A stretch of 64,000 bases of DNA from Stachybotrys elegans (lineage: Eukaryota > Ascomycota > Sordariomycetes > Hypocreales > Stachybotryaceae), in assembly GCA_020746835.1 (NCBI GenBank), contig JAGPNK010000004.1:1674001-1738000 (forward strand), written 5' to 3'. The notes below the pieces were generated by a model. That model searched no databases and had not been told where the DNA came from. It saw only the letters and a program-made list of their open reading frames with translations. The first letter of the stretch is position 1. Every line of letters starts with the position of its first letter. A program made the position numbers and the translations under genes. Below, in pieces: positions 48,175 through 58,709 of this stretch.

Positions 48175-48767
48175 TCATTTCTTGGCTTGTTCGCCTGGGC
48201 TCTCATACGAATGGATCTGATCTGTCAGTCAATGACACTTTTCTTCAAGGAATCCGGCACTCTTACTTGATCTGCCACCTGGAGCCATTCCTCCAAACCT
48301 CTGACGTAGGGGTCTTCCTCCACATCTACCAGCACCTCATGGCCCCATAGTGTAATCTCGTCGAACTCGGCCGTGACTTTCATGACCTCAGGCTTCTCGG
48401 ATTGCTGTGACGCACCCTCGCCCTCTCTGGACGGGATGTCTGTTCGTGGAAGCTCTTGGACTTGCGGAACGGGTCGAGCTGCGACAATGCCACGGAAGTC
48501 TTTGGGAAGTTTCATCTTTTTGCCTCGCAGCTTCCTTCCACGGAAATAGACCGTGCCTATTCCATCTGCGCTTCAATTAGTCAGGATTGCTGGTGAAGCA
48601 AGCACAACCTGGAGGAGCAGAACAATCCTACCTTCACCCTCAATGGGTGACCAGTATCCAGCGATGGGATCAATGGATCCATTATGGTGGATGCGGCATG
48701 GGAGGAGGTTGGCAGCGCCTTTAGGAATGGAATCCTCTTCTTGGAGAGATAATATCGGCTGCGACAT
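48175..48767 (-). CDS. Ribonuclease H2 subunit C
   Basis: Three exons, 48767-48632, 48556-48267 and 48216-48175, encode 155 residues. RNase H2C is a non-catalytic subunit of the heterotrimer that removes ribonucleotides from DNA and RNA:DNA hybrids. Its counterpart in yeast is Rnh203. The family motifs are LLPCRIHHNGSI near residue 21 and GTVYFRGRKLRGKKMKLP near residue 46, with a short fold ending FDEITLWGHEVLVDVEEDPYVRGLEEWL. Length is close to the human subunit (164). The last acceptor is ambiguous. Two tandem AG sites five bases apart give either the short ending IHSYESPGEQAKK, which resembles relatives, or an 84-residue tail ending at 47967. Confidence 0.85.
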
Positions 48768-49543
48768 GGCGAAGAGATAGATATTCTTGGTATGAGTAGG
48801 TGGGAGGCGTCAATGGGCTTCTCCAAACGCGTCAAGCACGCGCCCTCGGTTGGAAATTCTCTTATCTAATCGCCTATCGCAACGTGGGGCTATAGGTGCG
48901 CAGCTGCATTGGTCCTGCAATCAGGGTCACAGAGTTCAAGATCGCATCAGAATGTCGGAAGCCTACATGGAACGAGATGGACTCCAGATAGGAGTCAGAC
49001 CGACAGTCGGAGTCAGAGGAACGGTTGGGAAAGCTAAGTTGGTGGATGCTAAGAATAAGCTGGCGCTGGAGAGACTGAACGGAATGGAGATGGCAAAGGC
49101 GATCAAGGACGGCATTACGCAGATGCTGGCGGACGGAGCCGGCGTTCATCTATGATCATCCATGCCTATAGTCTCTGTGGAATGGCGATCCTCGCAGCGT
49201 GATTTTGTTATAAAAGACCGACCAAGCAAGATGCCGATAAGCAAGCAGAGCAAAGTTCCTTGATTGAATGAGCAATGATTAGGTTCTTCTGTTCTGGTCC
49301 GCCTTGCCTCGACTTAATCGAGTTTAATTCCTTCCTTCATAAACTCCCGGCCAAAAATAAAGCGCCGCGCTCCATAGCAACTTGAATATGGCTCCTGAAA
49401 ACCCACACATAGAAATAGATAAAGGGAAAATAAAAGGGAACAAGATCTTAGCAGATCTTGGCAGATCCCGCGGGATAGAAGCCCTCTTTCAACCAGTGCC
49501 AGCCAGCGCCTGCAACGCAGCCTCTGCCAACTTTCTGAACCGC
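48768..49543. other. Intergenic, RNase H2C upstream / coiled-coil gene downstream
   Basis: 776 bp. A plus-strand open frame at 48850-49155 contains a short internal repeat (GVRPTVGVRGTVG) but has no recognised domain. It was not called. Confidence 0.4.
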
Positions 49544-50596
49544 CTATTCGCCCTCTATTTTGACACTGGCCTTGGGCAACTCAAGGTTGTGCAGGCTGGT
49601 AAGAATTTGAGTGACCTTCTTGTCCAGCTCCACGTGTCGCTCCTTGAGATCCTGCAGTTGCACATGTCCGAAGGCGTCATTTCTCAAGAGCTCCATGCAC
49701 AAATCGTGATCCAGGCGAACCTGGAAGGCTTCGCTCTCCACAACGGGCCTGTCAACCGCTTCCTCATCGGCCTGCTTCTTCCCAGCAACAACGGACTCCA
49801 GCTCGGCTCTCAGCTCATCCATCTGCTTATCCTTCTCACTGAGTTGAGTTCGGAGGGTATCAATCTCATCCCTAAGAGCTTTGTTTTCCAAGTTTGCCCT
49901 ACTGGCAGGACCGGACATAGGTGTGGATTGTTGAGGAGGAATGGAAAAAAGGTTAGGGACCCAGCCAGGGTAATCATTACCCATAAGATACTGTATCGAC
50001 CGGGATGAATCTGGGAACAGAATGAGGAGCAGAAGTACCCTGATGTACGAAGGGTCCTCCCTGTACTTGCGATATAGCATGTGGCTGCCAGGCGTCTTGG
50101 CAGAAGGGATAGCATATAGATCTGGCAGAAGTCGGAGAAAGTGCTTGATACAGTCAGATGTCATCGAGGGCCCTAGACGCTCGAGGACAGTGACTGCTTC
50201 CCGAAACAATTGAAGCTGGTCTTCATCCTTGGCAGCTGGTGGCCATGTATGCCCGGTGGGGATGAGCGATCTCACACGATCGGTCAGGACCGAATCGGTG
50301 CTAAACTTGGCCATGCGAAAAAGGCCGGAAAGATCGGGAGTCTTGGATGACTTTGCTTTCAGCTCGGTGTATTCCCTCTCGAGCGTTAACAGCTGCGCCT
50401 GGAACCCCACGGGTTTCTCGTCCATAAGACGCTTTATAATGCCGGATATCTCTCGAGCCCTTCTCATGGCTATTTTATCTGCAGCTTTGCTCGCAGTTCT
50501 ACGTGCGACCTTGATTGGTAAAGGATCAATCATATGCTCATCATCGTCGTCGTAATTCAACTCCATAGGGCCAGGCCCGGTGTCGGAGGACTCCAT
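49544..50596 (-). CDS. Unrecognised protein with C-terminal coiled coil
   Basis: Single-exon gene for 350 residues starting MESSDTGPGPMELNYDDDDEH. I do not recognise a family. The N-terminus is acidic. Residues 25-85 are basic and helical (RRTASKAADKIAMRRAREISGIIKRL). Residues 100-215 look like a helical globular domain (LTDRVRSLIPTGHTWPP, LLPDLYAIPSAKTPGSH, VLLLLILFPDSSRS). Residues 235-340 are strongly heptad-like (ALRDEIDTLRTQLSEKDKQMDELRAE), indicating a coiled coil and probable oligomerisation. No signal peptide or membrane anchor is seen. The reading frame is open further upstream, but that part is low-complexity and non-conserved in character. The chosen ATG is the most likely start. 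Confidence 0.7.
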   Translation of the reverse strand: MESSDTGPGPMELNYDDDDEHMIDPLPIKVARRTASKAADKIAMRRAREISGIIKRLMDEKPVGFQAQLLTLEREYTELKAKSSKTPDLSGLFRMAKFSTDSVLTDRVRSLIPTGHTWPPAAKDEDQLQLFREAVTVLERLGPSMTSDCIKHFLRLLPDLYAIPSAKTPGSHMLYRKYREDPSYIRVLLLLILFPDSSRSIQYLMGNDYPGWVPNLFSIPPQQSTPMSGPASRANLENKALRDEIDTLRTQLSEKDKQMDELRAELESVVAGKKQADEEAVDRPVVESEAFQVRLDHDLCMELLRNDAFGHVQLQDLKERHVELDKKVTQILTSLHNLELPKASVKIEGE

Positions 50597-52136
50597 CACC
50601 GCTTCGACACGAGAGATGCGCAGAGGGCGGGAAATTGGGGATTGGCTAAGGCGCCAGTCAAGCAAGGATAGCCTATAGAAATGTGTATCAGTGAATAGCC
50701 ACGAATCGCAGTAGAGTTTCGACAAACCGATTTCCCTTGCTCTCAAATGATAGCGGGTTGTTGGTGCGGTAGAGATTCGTGGGGAGAGAGATGAGGTGGT
50801 GTACAGATTGAGGTTAGGAAAGAAGAAAGAGGAAAAGGAAGAAAGAAAGAGAAGATATTGACAATACTCGCACTGCGCAGGGACGCACAAGAATAGTGCA
50901 GGGCGTCAGTCCGGCAGTGCCAATAGCCCGTCGACCGGAACGGCGGATCCTCAAAACAGTAGATGTCCATGATGAGCCTTGGTTGGCGCACTTCAGACAT
51001 CCATCGCAATATCCGACATTGTCAACAGCCACTTGTGCTCAGTATACTGATCCGATGAGGCGTCTCCTCATCATCTGAAGTCTGAAGTACCTCCTCCAAT
51101 GACTGAGGAGGGAAGTCATTCTGTGGGGAGGTAAGAAGAACTGGCATTACGAGCCCTAACAATGGAACTGAATAAAGGTTTACATTGGATTGAGCTTCAG
51201 AAAGATTTCTGGGATACAAGGATGAAAGCATCCCGCAGCAAGACTAGAAAACCAGGTGTGCTAGGCCGCATCTTCAGATGCTTCATTGGTAAGCCACTGA
51301 CGGTGGCAATGGGGTAACCTTCTCACAGCCGATGTCTTCTTTAATTATTTCATCTGCCGTACATGCATTCTGGATATAATATTCTCGGTTGGTTGAGACC
51401 AACGTCTTCATGGCATCGAGCAGGCTCCTTGGTCTCATCTCCATCCTTTGCAGAGTCGTGGTGCTTGAAGGTTGACTGTCACGGATGTATTATCGCTTCT
51501 GATATTTGCAATGGACCTTCCATGACATTGGATAACTACCAGAACATTGAACTCTGGCCTGTAGTTCGGCCATTGTTCTATGCGGGGATGTTCTCGGGGT
51601 TCGGGATAGTCCATGCCATCATCAAGTCTCCGCATCGTGTTTACAGGCTTCAGCCGGGGGGATGTAGACCCGACCTCAAGTGAATCTTGGTAAATCTAAC
51701 TCACGCGATTTTAAACAACTATTGTTTGACAATGTCGGTTCCAAGTCGGAATGATGATTGGTGGAACATGGCTTTGTAAATCGCTAGAACTGGATCTCTC
51801 ATCCCTTAGGGAACCGAGGCTACCCCAACTATAAGGGAGTGAGTGACATGTTGACTATATCGACATTAATGTCGTTGCTGGACTCCTGAGCGTATATAAA
51901 CTCGTACTTGACAACCTTCAAAGCCTCCAGCCGAGATTGAAGCCTCCCTCGGCCAAGATTCCAAATCGACACCCGGGTCTGAATCGGGGATTACTATCGG
52001 TCTCCCGGCATCAACAACGGGCCAAGTGTAACGATACACTTAGGGAACTCATCAAAGACTGACATCTGCCCTGTGATTCAAGCCGACGTACAGGCGTGTG
52101 ACGAGGTGCGCTGGCCGCTGCAGGGTATTGTACAGC
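50597..52136. other. Divergent upstream region, coiled-coil gene / RG acetylesterase
   Basis: About 1.5 kb holding the promoters of two divergent genes. A purine-rich run at 50817-50860 lies in the coiled-coil gene leader. A TATA box at 51893-51900 serves the acetylesterase. No extra gene was recognised. Confidence 0.5.
51893..51900 (+). promoter_or_regulatory. TATA box upstream of the acetylesterase gene
   Basis: The sequence TATATAAA lies 237 bp upstream of the ATG at 52137. This would give a 5' leader of about 200 nt, long but common in fungi. An inducible gene fits a strong TATA box. Confidence 0.45.
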
Positions 52137-52969
52137 ATGAAGTTCGCCAGCGTCAGTCTGCTTCTCACAGCAGCTCTAACGCAAGTCCGCGCCTCCCCCA
52201 CCTTGAGACCGAAATGGGTCAAGCCTCCATACTTCATCACCGTTGGTGACTCAACGGTGGCTATTGACGGAGGCTGGGGAGACGGCTTCTTGTCATACCT
52301 CCAAGACGGGGCGGATGGGATAAACACTGGGAAGAGCGGAGCTACCACCGCGTCTTACCGATGGGAGGGACTCTGGGACAAGGCTATTGCGGCAGTGGAG
52401 GCAAACAAGGAGGCATTCAGTCCAATTGTGACGATTCAGTTTGGACACAACGACCAGAAGCCGCAAAACGGCGTCTCCGAGCCAGCCTTCCAACAGAACC
52501 TTCAGACAATGGCAGAAGAGGTCCAGAGGGCAGGAGGGACACCTGTGAGTAAAAGACTTCCCTTACTAACCTTGGAAATGACACGGGCGTGGCCAGTCAC
52601 TAACCTGACCACAAGATCATCATCACCTCCTTGACCCGTCGGACATTCTCTGGCGGCGCCGTCGTGGAGAACCTGGCTGCACACACGGCGCTCGCCATCC
52701 GCGCCGCGGAAGCTGTCGGGATAGACTACCTGGACCTCAATAGAGCCAGCACCGACTACATTAACAGCATTGGCAATGCGAATGGGGGCTTTTATGACTG
52801 GGGCCCCGGCGACAAGACGCATCTCAACCCCGCGGGAACTGTAGTCTTTGGCAGGATGGTTGTCGATTTATTGCTTCGAGAACGTCCGGATCTGGAGCCT
52901 TACTTTAGGCCACAGAAGGCTCTGAGTGATAAGATCTGGTCGGGCGAGTTTGCCACGGGCGACGAGTGA
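52137..52969 (+). CDS. Secreted rhamnogalacturonan acetylesterase (SGNH, CE12 type)
   Basis: Exons 52137-52544 and 52616-52969, with a 71-bp intron containing two CTAAC elements, encode 253 residues. The enzyme removes acetyl groups from the rhamnogalacturonan backbone of pectin. Residues 1-19 are a signal peptide. The SGNH blocks are present: catalytic Ser39 in VGDST, Gly in NTGKSGATT, Asn in QFGHND, and the Asp/His pair 202/205 in GDKTHLNP. Length and the block I sequence ITVGDSTVA fit fungal RGAE. It lies at the edge of a gene-poor region, with no other pectin gene beside it. Confidence 0.92.
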
Positions 52970-55900
52970 TTCCTTTCTGTCAAGTTGTGCTTCGGGGGTT
53001 CTGGATATCTGCCTATTCAAAAGAGCATCAAAAGTCAGTAGAGGTGGGAAGGAAGTCTGTGAGAAAGATGTAAGAAGAAAGAGAATATACTCAAGGATCA
53101 ATGGCCTGATGCAAACTCCAGTAGATAGTCGGATCATGGGCCACAGCGCTGGGCCGACTGGTTCTCGGTGTCATTCTCGACTGTGCATCCTGACTGTTAA
53201 CTGCGCACTACCCAAGTCAAGGTAGCCTGATCAGTGAATGGACTTGGTCAATTGATCCTTGACAGAGCTAGGTCTGAAAAGAGTGCCATATCATACAGTT
53301 AGATCGTATACGCACTTTTGTGTTGGTTTGCATAAGTGTATTCTCCTGACAATCATGAGCAGCATAGGGTATGAACATGGAAAGAAGCTATCGGAGAACC
53401 TCGAGGAAGTAGAGATGTACTCATGTCCTTCTATTTGTTTTTAATATGCTTATTCTCAGTTTGATAGAAGGCAATCTTGTTTGTCTGGCTGTCATCCGCT
53501 TCGCCAACGAGGACAAGCCCCAACCCCCGGGCTTTATAAGGGCTTGCTGGCTTTTCCCACGCAGTTGAGGGCAAGGCATATGGAGCAAAGAACATATGGT
53601 TGGGACTGGGATCTTTCACGCGCAGGTACGAGCCGAAAGCTTCGGTACAAGCCATTTGTTGGCTCGGCACATCACGATTTGCTCATACCAACAAAGGATG
53701 GCGTTCCAGGAGCGTCGCGTGTTCCGGGTCCAAGGAACCGGAACTCAGGACCCTTTCGACACTAGGTCGAAGGACCATACATCACCCACCAGATGAGTAT
53801 CTCCCAGTGGGATGGATCAGTCGCTTCCTCTGGCCTGTTTATGATGCATATCCTTAAGGCTATAGCCAACAGTATGGGACCTTGTAATACTGGGTAGTTC
53901 GTATGAGAATTCGTGTAGCGGTGACTTTCGTGATACTCTGCAACGTATATAGGTGATGGCAAATCGAGGAAGGAACGGCAACGCCGGACAGAGAACAACC
54001 CTTTGATAGTTAGCACCTGGTATCGATAGAGGATTTAGAAAACGGGAGGGTAGTATGGCCTTCTCTAGCCTCACGACTCTCACATCAAGCCCATTACAAG
54101 GCTCATGAAATCTGCTGGGCTGACACATGATGGTCAAACGGCAGCGCGTACTGGTGTTGACACGACTTGGAGGCAAATGTCAACGAGGAATCACACTCGT
54201 GCTTCGAGGTCATGAAGTCCTCATATGTTTCTTTACGCACAGTGCTCTCGAACCATGGATTGACAGCCCACAGCCTGGGAGCAGCATCGATTCCTCAGAG
54301 CCCGGGGCATCCCCGTGTAGCTACTTTGGCCCTTGGTCCATTGACTGTGGGCAGTGCATTTGCCACCAGGACCGGTCTTGTGCCTAAGATCCAGGCCAGA
54401 CCAAATGAAGCCTCCACAACGAGCGCTTGCCGAGACGGAGGCCACACGATGGAAGAGGGGTGTTGCCACTCGTAGATTGTCAGACTGGGTCTATCGTCTG
54501 GCATCGACCCCCTCTCGCCAGCTCCTCTAGACCTTGACGCGCGCTGAGCCTGACCATAGGAGGAAGGAGGTTGGGTGGAAACTGGCGGAATTTTTGATCT
54601 CCAGCTGGTGGCGAGGCACACAATGGTCAGCAATAGACGTCCATCGAAAGCCGAGGCCAGGATACGAGGTGGACAAGGCGCCCCATCTCCAGCAGCACGC
54701 TGCAGACACGTGAGCTGTGCCTTTGGACCGATATGCTGCCGCGTCAGCTCTCGTGGCAGTTGTGTACTGTGGGTAACGCAGGTGGTGATGGCTCTTGATG
54801 CGGAAGCCGTCGAGGCACGTCGGGGTATCGAGGAGTCCGTTGGATGACAGGATCCAGAAGGGCAGCAGGGCCGGAAATTGATGTGACGACCTCAAACAGG
54901 TCTGCATGAACCAGGTCGGCTCCACGGTCAGGAGTATCCGCCAAGGTTATCCATAGTGCGCCAAAGTTGGACGATGCGACGCCCTCATGTCCAGGCTGGA
55001 CGTTGTGAGATAGGGCCGGCAGTCAGGTCATCTGCACAGTACCGAGAAATGACTCTACCACAGAAGGGTGATGATGGAGTCAGAATGGCAGGCTCCCAAT
55101 AATTGGGCATTATGAAATGGCGTAGGCCATCACACCCGGGACAGACATGACGTGCATGAGGGAGAGCCAACCTAGACGGTGCGGCTTTACGGCCCCCTGG
55201 TCCCAAGCCCACGTCTTGGCTTGAGGAAGGGAGGTTGGCTGTGGGAAGCTTGGCAATTTAGCCGCTGTGCAGGCTGGGAGCAGGCGCCGCCTCCATCCTA
55301 TGGAGAGGAGAGGGAGCGAGGGAGCATTAGGCTTGTTCATAGCCAAGGGGGATCCAAAGTGGCCCGGCCAGCGGTGATGAGTGGCACAGCCCCGGCGTTA
55401 TCTGCAGAGGTAAAGAGACAAGATAGACCATTGCTGCCGTGCCTGAAGGGCCGGCCATCATCGTGGATTTCGGGATGCGCAGCCGTCAGCTGGGCCGACT
55501 ACCGAAGCCACCCCAAGCACAGAAGAGGAAGGGGAAGAGGACGGGGGAAAGAAATTCCCCGGACAGCCAATATTCCAAGATTACGAGCATGGCCTTTTCC
55601 TCGTTTCAGATGCAGCCGTAAAGCGAGGCGAGCTGAGCAGCGGGGAGAGCGCGCGGGCGCAGTGTCATGATGACGGCTGCGTGATTTTCGTCTCGCCCTC
55701 CGTGCCTTCTCATCTTTGATGTTGCTTTCTCTCCCGACATAAGCAGTGCATGTAGTCCGAGCTTTGAGCTCCAGGAACTTGCGGCCCGTCTTTGCCATGA
55801 ACATGCAGCGTGGACATTGTGTATGTGTGTGTGTCCTCGTGAGTCGGAGGGAAAAACATAACAAAAAAAAAACCCCGAGATATGCGCACATGGCGCGCTG

Positions 55901-56944
55901 AGCATGAGGTGAGATACAGCACAGCGAATAGGGTAAAATACCAGAGCTGTCAATTGGGGTTACATGGCCAAAAGACCTGTCAGACGTGCTTTCGCAGGAT
56001 GCATGGACGAAGGAAATTGCCGTCCCGACGCCCGGCGTGGGTTTGTCGTTGCACGGCAGGGCACATTTCCCCAGACTTTGTGACCATGTCAACGGCGTGC
56101 ATGCATGGTGGCACGCACGCGCGGGTGGTGTTGTGTTGGTGTTGCATCTGCAGAGGGTGTTTCCAAGTCAAAAACAGTATGGCTTTCTCCCCCACATTTT
56201 TCTCATCAGCAATCAGCAATCGGTCCGTTGTCACGCACTCCTCCACCAACCTTCTTCTCTCTCTTTGCATGCCATGCCTATCTGGTTTGCTGCACCCCAT
56301 GTAGGGAAGGGGAATGAGTATATGCAAGGAAAAGTCTGGACAGATATTTTCCCGGGGCAGCCAGCATTCACTGGATAGCCTGGAGCATCAAGACGAGCAA
56401 GCCCCCCTCCGCATTGTCAGAAACGTGTCTGCTCCAAACAGATATCGCTACCGTCATTGCCACCATCGCAGCTACACATACATGGAAGACCAAGGACTCA
56501 GGCTCACCGCGATGCCTTCTCCTACGGAATATCAGGTTCTGACTTGGAACCCGCCTTGCCGGATGGCATCCTAGCTGCCGCCCCGGCACTTGGCGATTCT
56601 AATTTGCACGCGCGCTCATTCGTCCGCCCTCCCTGCTGAAGAGCCCCCGCCCCTTCAAGGCAGGGACTGTAGATCACTGCCCCTGCCTGCAAATGCTTGA
56701 GTTTATCGAGCTGCCAGACACACCCCCTCACACACCTTTATGTCCACGCGCTCATCTGTGCATGCTGGCGTTCAACGACACGTCTTGAAAATGCTGGCAG
56801 CCGTTATGGCCACAGTCCATGTGATAACGTCGATAGTCTGATGATGTGCCCAATGCATTCGAATTACCTCTGGGCCACATGTATTTGAGCCTCGCTGATT
56901 ATGGGGAGACACATTATCATCCAAGCAGCAAAAACTTGACAACC
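52970..56944. other. Gene-poor stretch, about 4 kb
   Basis: No credible protein gene was found. Open frames are short, overlap on both strands and lack motifs. A TG-rich run (about 55815-55840) and an A run (55862-55871) are present. The region could be regulatory, non-coding or decayed. Nothing decisive can be seen by eye. Confidence 0.5.
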
Positions 56945-56949
56945 AAAAA
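56945..56949 (-). terminator. Pol III terminator after the tRNA-like unit
   Basis: Five consecutive T residues on the minus strand start four bases after the predicted 3' end of the tRNA-like element. This is where RNA polymerase III would terminate. Confidence 0.45.
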
Positions 56950-56952
56950 GAT

Positions 56953-57087
56953 TGCCCGGGGCCTGGATCGAACAGACGACCTTGTCATTTCCTCAACGAT
57001 ACGAGTGACACGCTGGAATTCTGTTAGTCGCGCCATCTAAGTGAAACTTAGGCGATAAACGTACCACTACCACTGTGCTACCAGGGC
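56953..57087 (-). tRNA. tRNA-like gene with a long insertion (intron-bearing tRNA or tRNA relic)
   Basis: On the minus strand the ends can form an acceptor stem (GCCCTGG with CCCGGGC, one T/C mismatch), followed by a discriminator A. An A-box-like TAGCACAGTGG and a B-box-like TGTTCGATCC inside a good T-arm (stem GTCTG/CAGGC) are present, and five T residues follow. The element is 135 nt, about 60 nt longer than a normal tRNA, with the excess between the two boxes. That is the place of a tRNA intron, although a 62-nt intron is long. The anticodon could not be fixed. A hairpin with loop GTTTCAC could present a TTC anticodon, but it does not pair well with the 3' half. The D-stem has one mismatch. 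It could be a real intron-bearing tRNA, a degenerate copy, or another Pol III RNA. Confidence 0.4.
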
Positions 57088-58709
57088 GATCGATAATCTG
57101 AGGCCTCTTATTACATACTATACTACACAAGCTTTGGCCCCGGATCAAAACTGCAGCCCATACCCTCTTTACTGCGGACAAAACATATTTTTTTCCTCAA
57201 CGTATCAAAATGCTGGTAGTAGACTTTTCATCTGCGAGGCGTCATAGTATGAAGACAACAGGTTAGAGCAAGCTGGGTGCTTCTGAGCCAAGGCATTGCG
57301 CCCAAATTGTAGCAAGCCTACGCCGACTCTTCGCCATGGTCAACCCCCCCCCTCAAACCAGATCATCCTCACAGAGACACTGCCTTCAGCTGGCCGATGC
57401 AAGTCCCTAACAGTTTCTGTCATTTGACAGAGGGAGCCTGAACCACCGATGGCTTTAGCACATTATTGTGGCTGGCTGAAAATAATTGGAGCAAGAAAGA
57501 ATAGAATACTGGAATATGCCGATCACCGCTCTCGCTAAGCGCACCCCTCCGGGTTCCTCCGTGCCTTACGACCGATGCATGAACAAAATCAAGGCCAGAT
57601 GGGGGCGATATGCCCACGCCCCTTTCCATGTGGCTACGCCCCTCGCCCATCCCCATCCTCAGTACTACAGTACCGTACTGTCCTCCTCTGCGCCGTCGTT
57701 GTCGCGGGCCGAAGTCCCAGATTGCCAGCAAAACGCTATTCTGGAGCCTGTTCGCCAGGCACGACATTTTCCCGACCAATCATCCACGCCCATGCGGGCC
57801 ATGATGCGACGGGGACCCCTTGTCAATCCGGGGTAAACCATTCATAGAGCCGAACACCATCTCCCCATCTCCACAGTCCACTTCTTGTGCCTGAAGTGCC
57901 TGAAAAGGTGCTTGGAGGCAGAAAGAAGGAAATCCCGGTCCGTGGCTAGCCCTTATCCACCCTCCTGTTAAGTATGCCTTGAGGAGAGAGGAGAGAGGAA
58001 TAGCCCAGGCTACACCGGCCAATCATGTCTTGATCAAGCCGGGCTCTTTTGTGCTTCTTCCGTCATCTGCGTCGGCCCAGTACCTGCAGGTGCTGTTGTG
58101 GCGTGGAGTCTCCGAAGGCCCTGACGTCTACACCACCAAACCGCCTCCATATCACCACCATCACCATCATCAACACCACCTCGCCTCACTAGTCTCCATA
58201 TCGGCACTTCTATGCCAAGGAGTTTGTCGGCACCACGTCCCAGATGATGACTTCACGCCTTCCCTTTCTTGGTCCAGTATATGTCATGGGCGATTGGATT
58301 GCTTGTGTAGTCATATATTTGCTTTGCATATAACAATGCCAGCTAACTATTTCCATTTGCCTAATAATGCCGTGACCAATCGTCTCATGTCATCGTGACA
58401 CTCCTTTTCGTAACCAAAAGTGTATGCAAAATGCAAAGTAGTACAGGATGTGTGTCCACCCTCCAACACCAGCTCGCCAAGGTATCAATAGAAAAGAGTA
58501 TGTGCAGCCGCCACCCTCCCCGTTTTTTCGTGATGTGCGTATAATCATGTACAAGATAAGGATGTAGAAGAAGAAGAAGAAGAAGAAGAAGAAGAAAATA
58601 GAAAGAAAGACCTCATTTCGTGCCGGTCCCCTCCCCAATCGGGAACTCGTGCCCGTATGTACATGTCTTATTCCGTGCTCAAGCCCACGGTTTTTTTTTT
58701 TGCCGCGAC
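57088..58709. other. Intergenic, tRNA-like unit / Zn2Cys6 factor downstream
   Basis: About 1.6 kb without a credible protein gene. It contains an ACC/CAT-rich run near 58138-58175, the GAA microsatellite and the 3' region of the transcription factor gene. Confidence 0.45.
58568..58597. repeat. GAA trinucleotide microsatellite
   Basis: About ten copies of GAA/AAG in the probable 3' region of the downstream transcription factor gene. Its complement is the same TTC motif seen near 1.4 kb. The two are probably independent simple repeats. Confidence 0.9.

Noticed and set aside
48850..49155. Plus-strand open frame with a short GVRPTVGVRGTVG repeat
   Set aside because: No recognised domain, and the repeat comes from a small DNA duplication. 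Too weak to call a gene.
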